Shown here piece after piece: positions 7,160 through 15,081 of a stretch of DNA of 16,868 bases. The stretch is taken from contig JANYAL010000090.1 of the NCBI GenBank assembly GCA_025361325.1, forward strand, positions 1-16,868, read 5' to 3'. The translations under genes were made by a program, and so were the position numbers. The stretch comes from Bacteroidota bacterium. Lineage in GTDB: Bacteria > Bacteroidota > Bacteroidia > Chitinophagales > Chitinophagaceae. Under the pieces are notes generated by a model. That model was not told where the DNA came from. It worked only from the letters and a program-made list of their open reading frames with translations, and ran no database searches. Position 1 is the stretch's first letter. The number at the start of each line of letters is the position of its first letter.

Positions 7160-7570
7160 ATGAAGAAACATCTTTGCCTCTTGCTTTTGACAGGCTGTTT
7201 TTCAGTGATCGGCTTCAGCCAGTCTTCTAAACATATTGACACCGTGAGAACGGTCGATTACGGCAAAATGCCTCCGGTTTATTTTTCCAATAAGATATAC
7301 TGGGAAAAGAATTTCGACAAGGAGAGCCAGCCTGTCTTTGAAGGGTTAAAGTACAACACCTGTTTTATAGGCGCTTATATCCAGTACTGGCCAAGCGGTA
7401 TGGTTAAGACCAGGGGCCAGTATGCCCGAAACACCACAAGCAACTGGGCAGGACTGAAAGAACGCGGTCTCTGTAGCGTACAGGATGGGGAGTGGATGAG
7501 TTATAATGAGGACGGTGAACTTATACATACCACCGTATACAGCAAAGGCAAGGTCACCCGGGAGAACTGA
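7160..7570 (+). CDS. small secreted protein with MORN-like repeats
   Basis: The 136-aa product has a clear N-terminal signal (MKK, then hydrophobic residues to about 20). Two exits are possible: a lipobox-like LLTGC with Cys13, or signal peptidase I cleavage after GFSQ at about 21. The second fits the length of the hydrophobic core better. The mature part contains two turns of the type seen in MORN-2/YwqK-like proteins: GAYIQYWPSGMVKTRGQY (71-88) and DGEWMSYNEDGELIHTTVY (109-127). Such repeats are short beta hairpins; a specific role is not known. ATG 7160 is preceded by an A/T-rich leader. The amidohydrolase gene follows 45 nt after its stop on the same strand with no terminator between, so the two are probably co-transcribed. 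Confidence 0.82.
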   Translation: MKKHLCLLLLTGCFSVIGFSQSSKHIDTVRTVDYGKMPPVYFSNKIYWEKNFDKESQPVFEGLKYNTCFIGAYIQYWPSGMVKTRGQYARNTTSNWAGLKERGLCSVQDGEWMSYNEDGELIHTTVYSKGKVTREN

Positions 7571-7615
7571 TGTTAGCTCCGGCGCCGGTACTGATCACCA
7601 TAATTCTATAAGACG

Positions 7616-8905
7616 ATGCGAATTTTTTTATTACTTGCATACCAATGTATTGCCTGCTGTTCTTTTGCGCAGCACAGATCCGTTGCCATAAAGTGTGGTA
7701 GCCTCCTGAATACGCGTACCGGTGAAGTGCTGCACAACCAGGTCATCATACTGGATGATCATTTCATCCAATCGGTTCAGCCCCTGGCTTCCTTTTCAAG
7801 GCGAACAGACACCGTTATTGACCTTTCGGCTTATTTTGTGATGCCCGGTCTCATTGACTGCCATACGCATGTATTGCTGCAGGGTGATATCACGTCTGAT
7901 GATTATGCCATGCAATTGTTGAAAGAATCCATTCCGTACAGAACACTGCGGGCAAGCCGCAGTTGTAACATCGCTTTGCAGAATGGGTTCACCACCATCC
8001 GTGACCTGGAGACGGAGGGAGCCATGTATGCTGATGTGGACCTCAAGAAGGCCATCAATAACGGCATCATCCCGGGTCCCCGGATGTTCGTTAGCACCAG
8101 GGCCATCAATACGGTGGGGCATTACCCGCTGAGTCCAAGGGAATTCAACTGGGAACTAGACTTGCCCAAAGGCATCCAGGAGGTAAATGGTGCCGATGAG
8201 GCCCGTAAGGCGGTGCGTGAGCAGGTGGCGGGCGGTGCCGACTGGATAAAGGTATATGCCGACCGGGGGTACTACCGGTTACCCGATGGCACGTATCACA
8301 GTTCTCCCAATTTCACAGCTGCAGAGATAGAAGCGGTAGCCGATGAAACGACTAAGAGCAGGAGAAGGCTGGCCGCCCATGCGGTAACACCCGACGGGAT
8401 CATCTATTCCATAAACGCAGGTGCCCGGAGCATAGAACATGGCTTTGGAATGAATGCTGAATGTATTCGGCTGATGGTGCAAAGGAATGTGTTCTGGTGT
8501 CCTACTATATATGTATGTGCCTATGTTGCTGCCGGAAGGGCCAAAGAGGGCAGCCCTATCAACAGCTATTTCATGGAGAGTTTTCCCGAGGTATTCAGGA
8601 AAGCGCTGGAGGGTGGTGTGAAGATTGCCTATGGAACGGATATAGGCGGGTACAGCTGGAACGAGCCGGAGGCTAAGGACTTCGGATATATGGTCAAATG
8701 GGGCATGAACAACCTCCAGGCCATTCAGACCGCTACCATCACGGCCGCGCAGTTACTGGAACAGGAAGATCATATCGGGGAAATAAAGCCGGGTGCATTT
8801 GCCGATATCATAGCTGTAAAAGGGAACCCCCTTGAGAACATACAATTGCTGGAGCAGGTACAATGGGTAATGAAAAACGGCCTGGTGTATAGATCACCCT
8901 GGTAA
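7616..8905 (+). CDS. secreted metal-dependent amidohydrolase (imidazolonepropionase-like)
   Basis: The 429-aa product belongs to the amidohydrolase superfamily, the group often annotated as imidazolonepropionase-like or Xaa-Pro dipeptidase-like hydrolases. A signal peptide (1 to about 19, ending SFAQ) sends it to the periplasm. The binuclear-metal ligands are all visible: HTH in DCHTH (H83, H85), a probable carboxylated lysine K212 in DWIKVYADRG, H255 in AAHA, H275 in EHGF, and D342 in YGTDIGG. The C-terminal beta sandwich strand GAFADIIAVKGNPL (393-406) is typical. The active site looks complete, so hydrolysis of an amide or cyclic amide substrate is expected; which one is unknown. It lies downstream of the small MORN-like secreted protein. 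Its TAA stop overlaps the A-tract of the hairpin at 8904-8945. Confidence 0.93.
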   Translation: MRIFLLLAYQCIACCSFAQHRSVAIKCGSLLNTRTGEVLHNQVIILDDHFIQSVQPLASFSRRTDTVIDLSAYFVMPGLIDCHTHVLLQGDITSDDYAMQLLKESIPYRTLRASRSCNIALQNGFTTIRDLETEGAMYADVDLKKAINNGIIPGPRMFVSTRAINTVGHYPLSPREFNWELDLPKGIQEVNGADEARKAVREQVAGGADWIKVYADRGYYRLPDGTYHSSPNFTAAEIEAVADETTKSRRRLAAHAVTPDGIIYSINAGARSIEHGFGMNAECIRLMVQRNVFWCPTIYVCAYVAAGRAKEGSPINSYFMESFPEVFRKALEGGVKIAYGTDIGGYSWNEPEAKDFGYMVKWGMNNLQAIQTATITAAQLLEQEDHIGEIKPGAFADIIAVKGNPLENIQLLEQVQWVMKNGLVYRSPW

Positions 8906-8945
8906 AAAAACCCGCCCGATACGTTAAACTCGTACCGGAGCGGGT
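8904..8945 (-). terminator. terminator shared by convergent genes, strongest leftward
   Basis: ACCCGC (8910-8915) pairs with GCGGGT (8940-8945), and the stem continues inward through CG and TACG paired with CGTA and CG, with small bulges, around a TTAAACT loop. Leftward it is followed by seven T (8910-8904), making a good intrinsic terminator 34 nt after the coiled-coil gene. Rightward it is followed only by GTCCTTTATT, so it may act more weakly for the amidohydrolase gene. Confidence 0.8.
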
Positions 8946-8978
8946 GTCCTTTATTCCTGTTAAACCTTAAACCCTTTA

Positions 8979-9947
8979 TTAACTAAACAATCCACCTTTC
9001 TTCAGCGCACATACACTTTCACCTATTTTGTAACCGTTCTGGTAAATCTGCACCGTGTAATTCCCTGTCTGGAACTTCGTGCCGGGGGCATACGCAAATT
9101 CTACGCTCTTCTTTTTTGAAGTTTCCACATCAACCGCCAGTTTTGCAGTGAAGGATTTATTCCCTTCGTCACGAGTGGTAAATGTCTCTGTTCCGGAACT
9201 GATGGGGTTGCCATCCGGGCCTATCACCAGTACAAACACATCTGTCTTTCCGGGCTGGGCGATCCTGTTATCTACATCAAAGGAGATCACAAGTTTGTCT
9301 ACACGCTTTGCAACCGTATTCACTTTTTCCGTACCGTTATTCTTAATATCGATAGGCGTGATGACGATATTAGAGGCATTCAGTGTAGAAGCGATGTCTA
9401 CTTTCTTCTCCAGATCCTGTTTTACCACCGTTGTGGCGGCAAGGTCCTTGTCCAGTTTATCCTTTTCGGCTGTCAGCGCGATCTTTTCATTGTTGAGCGA
9501 CTTGTTCTCATTGGTCAGCCTGGCCACATCTGCTTCCAGACTCACGATCTTGCCGTTAAGATCTGCGATTAGCCCTTTGGCTTTTGCCAGCTCTGCCGCG
9601 GTGGCATTGCTCTTATTCAGGATCTTTCTGATCTGCCCCTTGATACTGGCAATCTCTGAATTCTTATTGGCCAGTTTGCTTTCGAGTCCGGCATTGATTC
9701 CGGTCATGGAATCAAGCCTGGCAAGAGAAGCATCAAAGCTTTTCTGCACATCGCTTTTTTCATCGCTGATGGTGGCAATGGTTGCTTCCTGTTTTTTGAT
9801 GGATTGTGATGATTTGTTCTTGTTATATACCATATATCCTCCGAGGCCTATCACAGTGGCTCCGAGCACACCGATAAAAACATTCCGGTAATCCCGGCGT
9901 TTGGGGCGGTCATTGATGGTAGCTGACGGAAAATTTGTGTTATCCAT
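8979..9947 (-). CDS. membrane-anchored coiled-coil protein of unknown function
   Basis: The 322-aa product has a short basic cytoplasmic N terminus (PKRRDYRN, 15-22), one transmembrane segment (about 22-41) and a long predicted coiled coil (about 45-190), rich in Lys, Glu, Ala and Leu heptads (NGKIVSLEADVARLTNENK and similar). It ends in a C-terminal globular, probably beta-rich domain (about 195-322: VITPIDIKNNG, DKLVISFDVDNRI, NYTVQIYQNGYKIGE). The layout suggests an inner-membrane anchor with a periplasmic spacer and a sensing or binding head. No enzyme motif is seen. Proteins of this design are common in Bacteroidota but I cannot name a function. It is transcribed alone, convergent with the amidohydrolase gene, and ends in a strong terminator. 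Confidence 0.85.
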   Translation of the reverse strand: MDNTNFPSATINDRPKRRDYRNVFIGVLGATVIGLGGYMVYNKNKSSQSIKKQEATIATISDEKSDVQKSFDASLARLDSMTGINAGLESKLANKNSEIASIKGQIRKILNKSNATAAELAKAKGLIADLNGKIVSLEADVARLTNENKSLNNEKIALTAEKDKLDKDLAATTVVKQDLEKKVDIASTLNASNIVITPIDIKNNGTEKVNTVAKRVDKLVISFDVDNRIAQPGKTDVFVLVIGPDGNPISSGTETFTTRDEGNKSFTAKLAVDVETSKKKSVEFAYAPGTKFQTGNYTVQIYQNGYKIGESVCALKKGGLFS

Positions 9948-10286
9948 AAATAAAATTTGATTGAGCTTAAAAAATATTATTTGGTCTTACAGTTCTCTAA
10001 ATTCCAAAATCATGCCATTTATCCGGTATACCGGCAGATTAACATTTCAGCGGGAAATTTCGGATGTTTTAGCCGTACATATCATTCCCAAAAATTAGTT
10101 AAATCACTTTTCAATTTGTAGTGGACTATGGTAACGTTATTGCCAAAATACCACGTAAATCTCCCTTTTACAGTTACCATTAAAAAAAATAACCTGTTTT
10201 TTCCCTATAACACAATAATTTATTGTACAAAAACGATTTATAGGATCGGTGCAGAATACCCGGCATCCCTATTGAAAACCACAAGT
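9948..10286. other. 339-nt divergent intergenic region
   Basis: This separates the leftward coiled-coil gene from the rightward L,D-transpeptidase-like gene and should hold both promoters. It is AT-rich. Only poor matches to the Bacteroidota promoter are visible, such as TATTTTTT on the minus strand just upstream of 9947 without a -33 element at the right distance. An open frame continues upstream from 10287 to an ATG at 10128, but its codons look non-coding. Confidence 0.4.
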
Positions 10287-11018
10287 ATGAGGATCATCTG
10301 CTTTATTGTTTCATTATTACCCGTATTACTCCTGTTGACTCCTGTTCCGGCATCGCCTGCCGGTATGGATCATTCCCTAAAGTTTTCAATGAATACACCC
10401 TATTCCAGGGATCATGTTGTTATTCACCATTCCGGCGATTATGATACATGGCATTTAGCCGGTACCGGTCTGTCCAGAGAAGCATTTGACCTGGCGGTTG
10501 AGGGGTATGATCACCTGTTTCAAAAGGGCCTTATCTCCAACACATCCGTACTGACCATCATTGATTACAGCAAGCCATCGACAGCGAAAAGATTCTATAT
10601 ACTGGATATGCGGGCGGAAAAGATACTGGTAAATACACTTGTGGCACATGGCCGCAATTCGGGATACAATTATGCCAATGCTTTTTCTAATGAAGTGTCA
10701 TCATATAAAAGCAGCCTGGGCTTCTTTATCACCGGCAATACCTATACCGGCGCCAATGGGTATTCTTTACAATTGATGGGCTGTCAACCTGGAATCAATG
10801 ACAAGGCCATGGAAAGGGCTGTGGTATTACATGGAGCAACCTATGTGAGCGAGGCATTTATCCGGAGCCGTGGTTATCTCGGCCGCAGCCAGGGCTGCCC
10901 GGCAGTGCCAATCGCAGAACACAAACGCATTATCAATATCATTAAGAACGGGAGTTGTATGTTCTTTTACCATCCGGTAGCAAGATACAACCCGCATTCT
11001 ACCATACTTGACAGTTAA
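10287..11018 (+). CDS. exported L,D-transpeptidase-like protein (YkuD_2 type murein enzyme)
   Basis: The 243-aa product has the catalytic signature of L,D-transpeptidase-fold proteins: HGATYVSE with H182, then GRSQGCPAVP with S201 and nucleophile C204. This matches the H-(~16-22)-S-x-G-C arrangement. The first part, including VVAHGRNSG-like LVAHGRNSG (118-126) and SSLGFFITGNTYTGANG (142-158), fits the murein L,D-transpeptidase catalytic-domain family common in Bacteroidota. A signal peptide covers 1 to about 25 (MRIICFIVSLLPVLLLL). It should act on peptidoglycan stem peptides in the periplasm, as a cross-linking transpeptidase or carboxypeptidase. The start at 10287 is chosen because the signal peptide begins there; the upstream in-frame ATG at 10128 would bury it behind 53 unlikely residues. 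A terminator follows at 11079-11107. Confidence 0.88.
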   Translation: MRIICFIVSLLPVLLLLTPVPASPAGMDHSLKFSMNTPYSRDHVVIHHSGDYDTWHLAGTGLSREAFDLAVEGYDHLFQKGLISNTSVLTIIDYSKPSTAKRFYILDMRAEKILVNTLVAHGRNSGYNYANAFSNEVSSYKSSLGFFITGNTYTGANGYSLQLMGCQPGINDKAMERAVVLHGATYVSEAFIRSRGYLGRSQGCPAVPIAEHKRIINIIKNGSCMFFYHPVARYNPHSTILDS

Positions 11019-11078
11019 AGCTTGGTTTACCTCTACAGTTTTGAAGTTTTATTGTTAGGCACTACAGGAATAATAAGG

Positions 11079-11107
11079 GCCCCGGTTAGGCGGGGCTTTT
11101 ATTTTTT
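11079..11107 (+). terminator. intrinsic terminator after the L,D-transpeptidase-like gene
   Basis: GCCCCG (11079-11084) pairs with CGGGGC (11091-11096), loop GTTAGG, followed by TTTTATTTTTT. The T-run overlaps the stop codon of the convergent PAP2-like gene (11106-11108). Confidence 0.9.
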
Positions 11108-11807
11108 AGAGCAGGAACAGCGCTGCACCGAACTGGCAAAGTAACCCCGCAACGAGTCCCCAATAGATCTCCCGGGTGCAGTGGTCGCTGATGATAAGGC
11201 GCGATGTGCAAACCAGTCCCGTTATGAGCAACGCCAGGCATAAGGGCCATGTCATGAGCATGGTATTGCTTTTCATAATGATCAGGAAAATGCCCAGCAT
11301 CCCGCCCACACCCATGGCATGCATACTTATCTTGAAATAGATATTGGAAAGCAGTCCTACGACCGTAGTGATCATGATACCCGTCATAAAAGATGGAAAA
11401 ACAGGAGCGAGCGAAGGTTCGAATTTAAAATACACCCAGGCCGCCCAGAAATAGAAGATCATGGCAGCCAGGTAGGGTGCGATCCTGTCGCGGCGTGTAT
11501 GCAGGAAGACCGACCTGATGAAACCCAGCCCCTTCATCAGCAGCACGGCCAGCAGGGGAAAGAAAACGGTATTGAGCAGGGTGGCGTATAAGAAATTGGC
11601 CTTTTCATACTTCCCAAATCCCGAAAAATAAGACGGGTGAAGATACAGGAAGAATCCAACCACATATAGTGGGATGAAAAGCGGATGAAACAAGAAAGAA
11701 ATAAGATGACCAAAGAATCGCACCACAGTTCCCGGATGGTCTTTAGTCCCGGACTCTTCTTGTGCATTTGTAGCCCATTCCGTGTTGGTAAGAGTACTGT
11801 TCATCAT
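11106..11807 (-). CDS. PAP2-like integral membrane protein with degenerate motifs
   Basis: The 233-aa product has about six hydrophobic segments (within 33-57, 71-100, 110-127, 138-157, 163-178, 186-205 and 213-233). Residual phosphatidic acid phosphatase type 2 motifs are present in order: RRDRIAPY (105-112), KISMHAMG (159-166) where PSGH is usual, and SRLIISDHCTRE (202-213). The last keeps the SRx5H spacing (R203, H209) but has Glu for Asp in Hx3D. It may be a lipid-phosphate phosphatase with a variant site or a non-catalytic relative. Its ATG (11807-11805) overlaps the TGA of rpoN as ATGA, so it is translationally coupled to rpoN. A second ATG one codon on gives an alternative start. The coupling is positional only; no functional link to sigma-54 is known to me. 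Confidence 0.82.
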   Translation of the reverse strand: MMNSTLTNTEWATNAQEESGTKDHPGTVVRFFGHLISFLFHPLFIPLYVVGFFLYLHPSYFSGFGKYEKANFLYATLLNTVFFPLLAVLLMKGLGFIRSVFLHTRRDRIAPYLAAMIFYFWAAWVYFKFEPSLAPVFPSFMTGIMITTVVGLLSNIYFKISMHAMGVGGMLGIFLIIMKSNTMLMTWPLCLALLITGLVCTSRLIISDHCTREIYWGLVAGLLCQFGAALFLL

Positions 11808-13291
11808 AATTCTTTTCTTAAGCGCGCCACGGGTATATTCAGCTGTTCCCTGTATTTAGCAACCGTGCGCCTGGCAATATTATAACCTTTTTCCTGTAAC
11901 AATTCAGTAAGGCGTTCATCGCTCAGCGGGTGTTTCTTGCTCTCCGCTTCTATAAGGTCGCTCAGGATCTTTTTTACTTCACGCGTACTAACCTCTTCAC
12001 CGCTGTCCGTATGCAGGCTCTCACTGAAAAAGAATTTCAACCGATATGTTCCGAATTCGGTCTGCACGAATTTACTGTTAGCCACCCGGCTTATGGTGGA
12101 GATGTCGAGATTGGTGGCCTCGGCAATATATTTCAGGATCATGGGGCGGAGTTCGGTCTCATCACCGGTCACAAAAAAACTGTACTGGTAATTCATGATG
12201 GCCTCCATGGTGTTGAGCAGGGTATTCTGTCGCTGACGGATGGCATCGATGAACCATTTGGCGGCATCTATCTTCTGTTTGATGAACAGTACCGCTTCTT
12301 TTTGCCTTTTGTCTTTTTTGGTTCCCTTGTCATATTCCTGAAGCATTTCCCGGTACCCCTGGCTGATCCTCAGATCGGGAGCATTCTTGCTGTTCAGGGT
12401 GAGTTCGAGCTTTCCGGCGTTGTTGTAAATGAAGAAATCAGGCACTACATAATTTTCCCCTTTATTGCTGTCGCCTACATTGACTCCAGGTTTAGGATTG
12501 AGTTTGATAATCTGGTTGATCACCTCCCTGAGCTGCTCATCGGTGAGGTTCATGCCACGCTGGATCTTTTCATAATGTTTCTTGGTGAACTCATCGAAGT
12601 ACTTTTCCATCACTTTCAGCGCCATTTCCACGTGTATGCCTTCATGGAGTTTTCGCTCCAGTTGAAGTATCAGGCATTCCTGAAGGTTTCTGGCCCCTAA
12701 TCCCGGGGGGTCGAATTGTTGTATCTGTATGATCAGACCGCTGATCTCCTGCGGGCTGGTCTCAATATTCTGGTTGAAAGCAAGATCATCTACTATGGAA
12801 CTGATGTCCCTGCGTAAATAACCGTCGTCGTCCAGGTTTCCGATGATCTGTTCAGCTACACGTTGCTGGTGCTCGTCCAGGTTGAGCATGCCCAGTTGTT
12901 CCAGCATCAGTTCATTGAAACCCGTCTCAATCTTATGTGGGAACACCCTACTGTCATCCAGTTCAGGGTAATTTTCATCCCTGAGTTTATAATCTCCTAC
13001 TTCATCATCCCCATCAGATACATATTCACTCAAGTCAATATTGTCGTATTCATCCTGGCTGCCTTCTGATTCAAATTCATCCGTCTCCTTGTCCTTGAAC
13101 TCATCATTGGCCTCATCGTATTCATCCTCATGACCGTCTTCTGCCAGTTCCAGGGCCGGATTCTCCTCAATTTCTTCCTTCACTCTTTCCTCCAGTATAG
13201 CTGTTGGAACCTGCAACAGTTTCATCAGCTGGATTTGTTGTGGAGATAGTTTTTGTAACTGTTTTTGATATAATCCCTGACTTAACGCCAT
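11804..13291 (-). CDS. rpoN: RNA polymerase sigma-54 factor RpoN
   Basis: The 495-aa product is sigma-54, which directs RNA polymerase to -24/-12 promoters and requires AAA+ enhancer-binding activators. Region I is intact (Gln/Leu-rich LSPQQIQLMKLLQVP at 15-29, then EEIEENPALEL). Region II is a long, very acidic linker (about 51-115). The core-binding region follows with IGNLDDDGYL, FDPPGLGARNLQECL and LNPKPG. The helix-turn-helix lies near TNLDISTISRVANSKFVQTEFG, and the RpoN box ARRTVAKYRE is at 473-482. Length is normal for Bacteroidota. No enhancer-binding activator is encoded in the window. The downstream PAP2-like gene overlaps by 4 nt. The upstream space to the divergent gene at 13357 is only 65 nt and holds no clear promoter. 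Confidence 0.98.
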   Translation of the reverse strand: MALSQGLYQKQLQKLSPQQIQLMKLLQVPTAILEERVKEEIEENPALELAEDGHEDEYDEANDEFKDKETDEFESEGSQDEYDNIDLSEYVSDGDDEVGDYKLRDENYPELDDSRVFPHKIETGFNELMLEQLGMLNLDEHQQRVAEQIIGNLDDDGYLRRDISSIVDDLAFNQNIETSPQEISGLIIQIQQFDPPGLGARNLQECLILQLERKLHEGIHVEMALKVMEKYFDEFTKKHYEKIQRGMNLTDEQLREVINQIIKLNPKPGVNVGDSNKGENYVVPDFFIYNNAGKLELTLNSKNAPDLRISQGYREMLQEYDKGTKKDKRQKEAVLFIKQKIDAAKWFIDAIRQRQNTLLNTMEAIMNYQYSFFVTGDETELRPMILKYIAEATNLDISTISRVANSKFVQTEFGTYRLKFFFSESLHTDSGEEVSTREVKKILSDLIEAESKKHPLSDERLTELLQEKGYNIARRTVAKYREQLNIPVARLRKEL

Positions 13292-13356
13292 AATATGTTA
13301 AAGTAGATCCTATTGTCGGATTCCGGCGTAAATTTACAGACAAACCACCTTGTAAA

Positions 13357-13725
13357 GTGAAGCTAAAAGCTAATATTTTAATTTTCTGCATGATTTTTGT
13401 GGAAGGGCACGCTTTTTGCCAGAATCAGCAGCTAAGCAGCTATATATTATTATCTTCTAAAGCTTCCGTAAGTATAATGCCGAAGGGTACCATGCTGCAC
13501 ACTTACCATATAGACCCTGTAAAAAATCCGGTTTACCCATTATGGTCTTCAACGGGTTCCGTTCTTTTGCAGGGCAATTACTATGCTTCAGGACTTGGTT
13601 TTTTTTGCAGACAGGAGTTAAGGATTCAAAAAGCAACCAGGGTCCCTTTTAAATTCAGGTTAGGCAGCATACAGTATTGCGACTGGATGGAGGGGAAGCC
13701 CAACAGTGTTGCCTATAGTCAATAG
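13357..13725 (+). CDS. small secreted protein of unknown function, GTG start
   Basis: The 122-aa product begins at a GTG (13357-13359); with that start the N terminus is a good signal peptide (KLK, then hydrophobic NILIFCMIFVEG, cleavage near AFCQ at about 22). The next in-frame ATG, 11 codons on, would cut the signal. The mature part (about 100 aa) includes NYYASGLGFFCRQELRIQK (74-92) and RLGSIQYCDWMEGKPN (101-116). Similar short secreted proteins with this ending occur in Bacteroidota but have no assigned function. It has two Cys in the mature part (84 and 108) that could pair. It is divergent from rpoN with a 65-nt gap and convergent with the aminotransferase gene. Confidence 0.72.
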   Translation: MKLKANILIFCMIFVEGHAFCQNQQLSSYILLSSKASVSIMPKGTMLHTYHIDPVKNPVYPLWSSTGSVLLQGNYYASGLGFFCRQELRIQKATRVPFKFRLGSIQYCDWMEGKPNSVAYSQ

Positions 13726-13732
13726 GCAATAC
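13706..13732. repeat. hairpin spanning a stop codon
   Basis: An 11-bp stem with one G-T pair (13706-13716 with 13722-13732; core TTGCCTAT/ATAGGCAA) around AGTCA includes the TAG stop at 13723-13725. No T-run follows on either strand, so it is not a standard terminator. It lies between convergent genes and could still serve RNA 3'-end formation or stability. Confidence 0.5.
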
Positions 13733-13782
13733 AAAATAAGCAGATGAGCAGTTTCCTGGAATATTGTATGAAATAATTGTGT

Positions 13783-15000
13783 TTAAATGGTTACCCCCTG
13801 TTCGCTCAATACATTTCTGATCACCTGTACCATTTGTTCTCCCCGGGTTCTTACCTGTTCATCGGTCCATGCCAGGCTGATAGCGGTGGAAACGCAACGT
13901 CCCATGATGTCATCGCTTGCAGTAAAATCCTTGTTGGCATGGTGAATGACCGCAGCCTTCAGGTCTGGATGCAGGGTATTTAGGGTGCGGAAATTTTTCA
14001 GGTGGTCCCATTTGCGGATATAATGCCAGTTGTTATCATACCAGTAAAAATTACCGGCCAGTATTCCCTTTGCTTTCATCTCTGAAACGACCGCCATGGT
14101 GATCTCTTCTGTTGGAAGGAACCAGCTGAGAAAGGTACAGCTGTCGCCTGCCTCATCTGGTATTCTGCGAAAGGAGATTTCCGGGATGGAGGATAATATT
14201 TTCTTTAAGGCCGAATGATTCTTTCGCTGGATTGATAAGAAGCTGTTCAGCTTATTGATCTGTGCCAGCCCGACTGCAGCATGCAGTTCGCTGATCCGGA
14301 AATTGTAACCTACAAAAGGATGAAGGTCGGAACCACGGTCGGCACCTGTATGGTCATGACCATGATCACTGTATCCGTCTGCAGACTGGTAAACATCCTC
14401 CCTGTTGGTCATCACCACCCCCCCTTCCGCACAGGTGATCGTCTTTACAAAATCAAAACTGAAGGTTCCGGCATCACCGATAGTGCCCAGCATTTTACCT
14501 TTATAAGAACCGCCTATGCTTTGGCATGCATCTTCCAGCAGGATCAGCCTGTGTTCATCACAAATTGCTTTTAATGCATCCAGGTCGGCCATGCTGCCGC
14601 ACATGTGAACGGCCATGATGCAACGGGTTTTTGAAGTCAACGCATAACGGACAGCCTGTGGATCCAGGGTGAGGGTATCATCCACATCCACAAATACCGG
14701 GATGGCACCTACACTGAGTACGGCCTCAAAACTGGCCACGAAAGTGAATGAAGGCAGTATCACTTCATCGCCATATCCAATGCCCAGGGCAGACATGGCC
14801 GCGGTTAAGGCTGCTGTACCGCTGCTCACCAGCTGGGCATACCTGCAGCCAAAGGTGTTGCAAATAGCAACTTCCAGCTCCTTTGCTTTCCATATGCCCT
14901 TACGCGGGACATCGAAGCCATATCGCATCAGGATACCTGTTTGTATCACGTCATTCAGTTCTTTGCGCTCTTCGTCACCGAAAAATTCATAACCGGGCAT
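13783..15000 (-). CDS. DegT/DnrJ/EryC1/StrS sugar aminotransferase, KdnA-like
   Basis: The 405-aa product is a fold-type I PLP aminotransferase of the DegT family, which transfers an amino group to keto sugars in the cytoplasm. Visible residues are SSGTAAL (59-65, phosphate cup), PSFTFVASFEAV (83-94), EDACQS with D157 (pyridine nitrogen), SFDFVKTITCAEGG with Schiff-base lysine K186, and GYNFRISELHAAVGLAQ (231-247). The start MPGYEFFG and the block YSDHGHDH (210-217) recall KdnA, the 8-amino-3,8-dideoxy-manno-octulosonate aminotransferase of Shewanella that makes an aminated Kdo for lipopolysaccharide. That resemblance is from memory and not proved. The expected partner KdnB (an alcohol dehydrogenase) is not in the window. 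A well-formed promoter at 15040-15071 gives it its own transcript with a leader of about 34 nt. Confidence 0.93.
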   Translation of the reverse strand: MPGYEFFGDEERKELNDVIQTGILMRYGFDVPRKGIWKAKELEVAICNTFGCRYAQLVSSGTAALTAAMSALGIGYGDEVILPSFTFVASFEAVLSVGAIPVFVDVDDTLTLDPQAVRYALTSKTRCIMAVHMCGSMADLDALKAICDEHRLILLEDACQSIGGSYKGKMLGTIGDAGTFSFDFVKTITCAEGGVVMTNREDVYQSADGYSDHGHDHTGADRGSDLHPFVGYNFRISELHAAVGLAQINKLNSFLSIQRKNHSALKKILSSIPEISFRRIPDEAGDSCTFLSWFLPTEEITMAVVSEMKAKGILAGNFYWYDNNWHYIRKWDHLKNFRTLNTLHPDLKAAVIHHANKDFTASDDIMGRCVSTAISLAWTDEQVRTRGEQMVQVIRNVLSEQGVTI

Positions 15001-15039
15001 AGGTGTAGTTTAGATATTTGGAAGAAAAATTCAATGATG

Positions 15040-15071
15040 CAAAGGTAAAGAAAATGAACGGGCGGTGCAAA
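15040..15071 (-). promoter_or_regulatory. Bacteroidota-type promoter of the aminotransferase gene
   Basis: On the minus strand a -33 element TTTG (15071-15068), a 20-nt spacer and a perfect -7 element TACCTTTG (15047-15040; consensus TAnnTTTG) precede the ATG at 15000. The transcript would start near 15034. It is the only site in the window where I found both elements intact at proper spacing, and it supports the taxonomic assignment. Confidence 0.75.
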
Positions 15072-15081
15072 GGCCGGGAAG

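Noticed and set aside
9079..9891. 270-codon plus-strand open frame
   Set aside because: It is antisense to the coiled-coil gene; its Ser/Leu/Phe-rich product mirrors the Lys/Glu/Ala codons of that gene.
10128..10286. 53-residue N-terminal extension of the L,D-transpeptidase-like gene
   Set aside because: It would place the signal peptide internally, and its codons look like intergenic AT-rich sequence.
11930..12700. 256-codon plus-strand open frame
   Set aside because: It is antisense to rpoN, whose identity is certain.
13292..13356. Shared promoter between rpoN and the small secreted gene
   Set aside because: A TTTG and a TAAATTTA are present, but neither strand has the two elements at suitable spacing.
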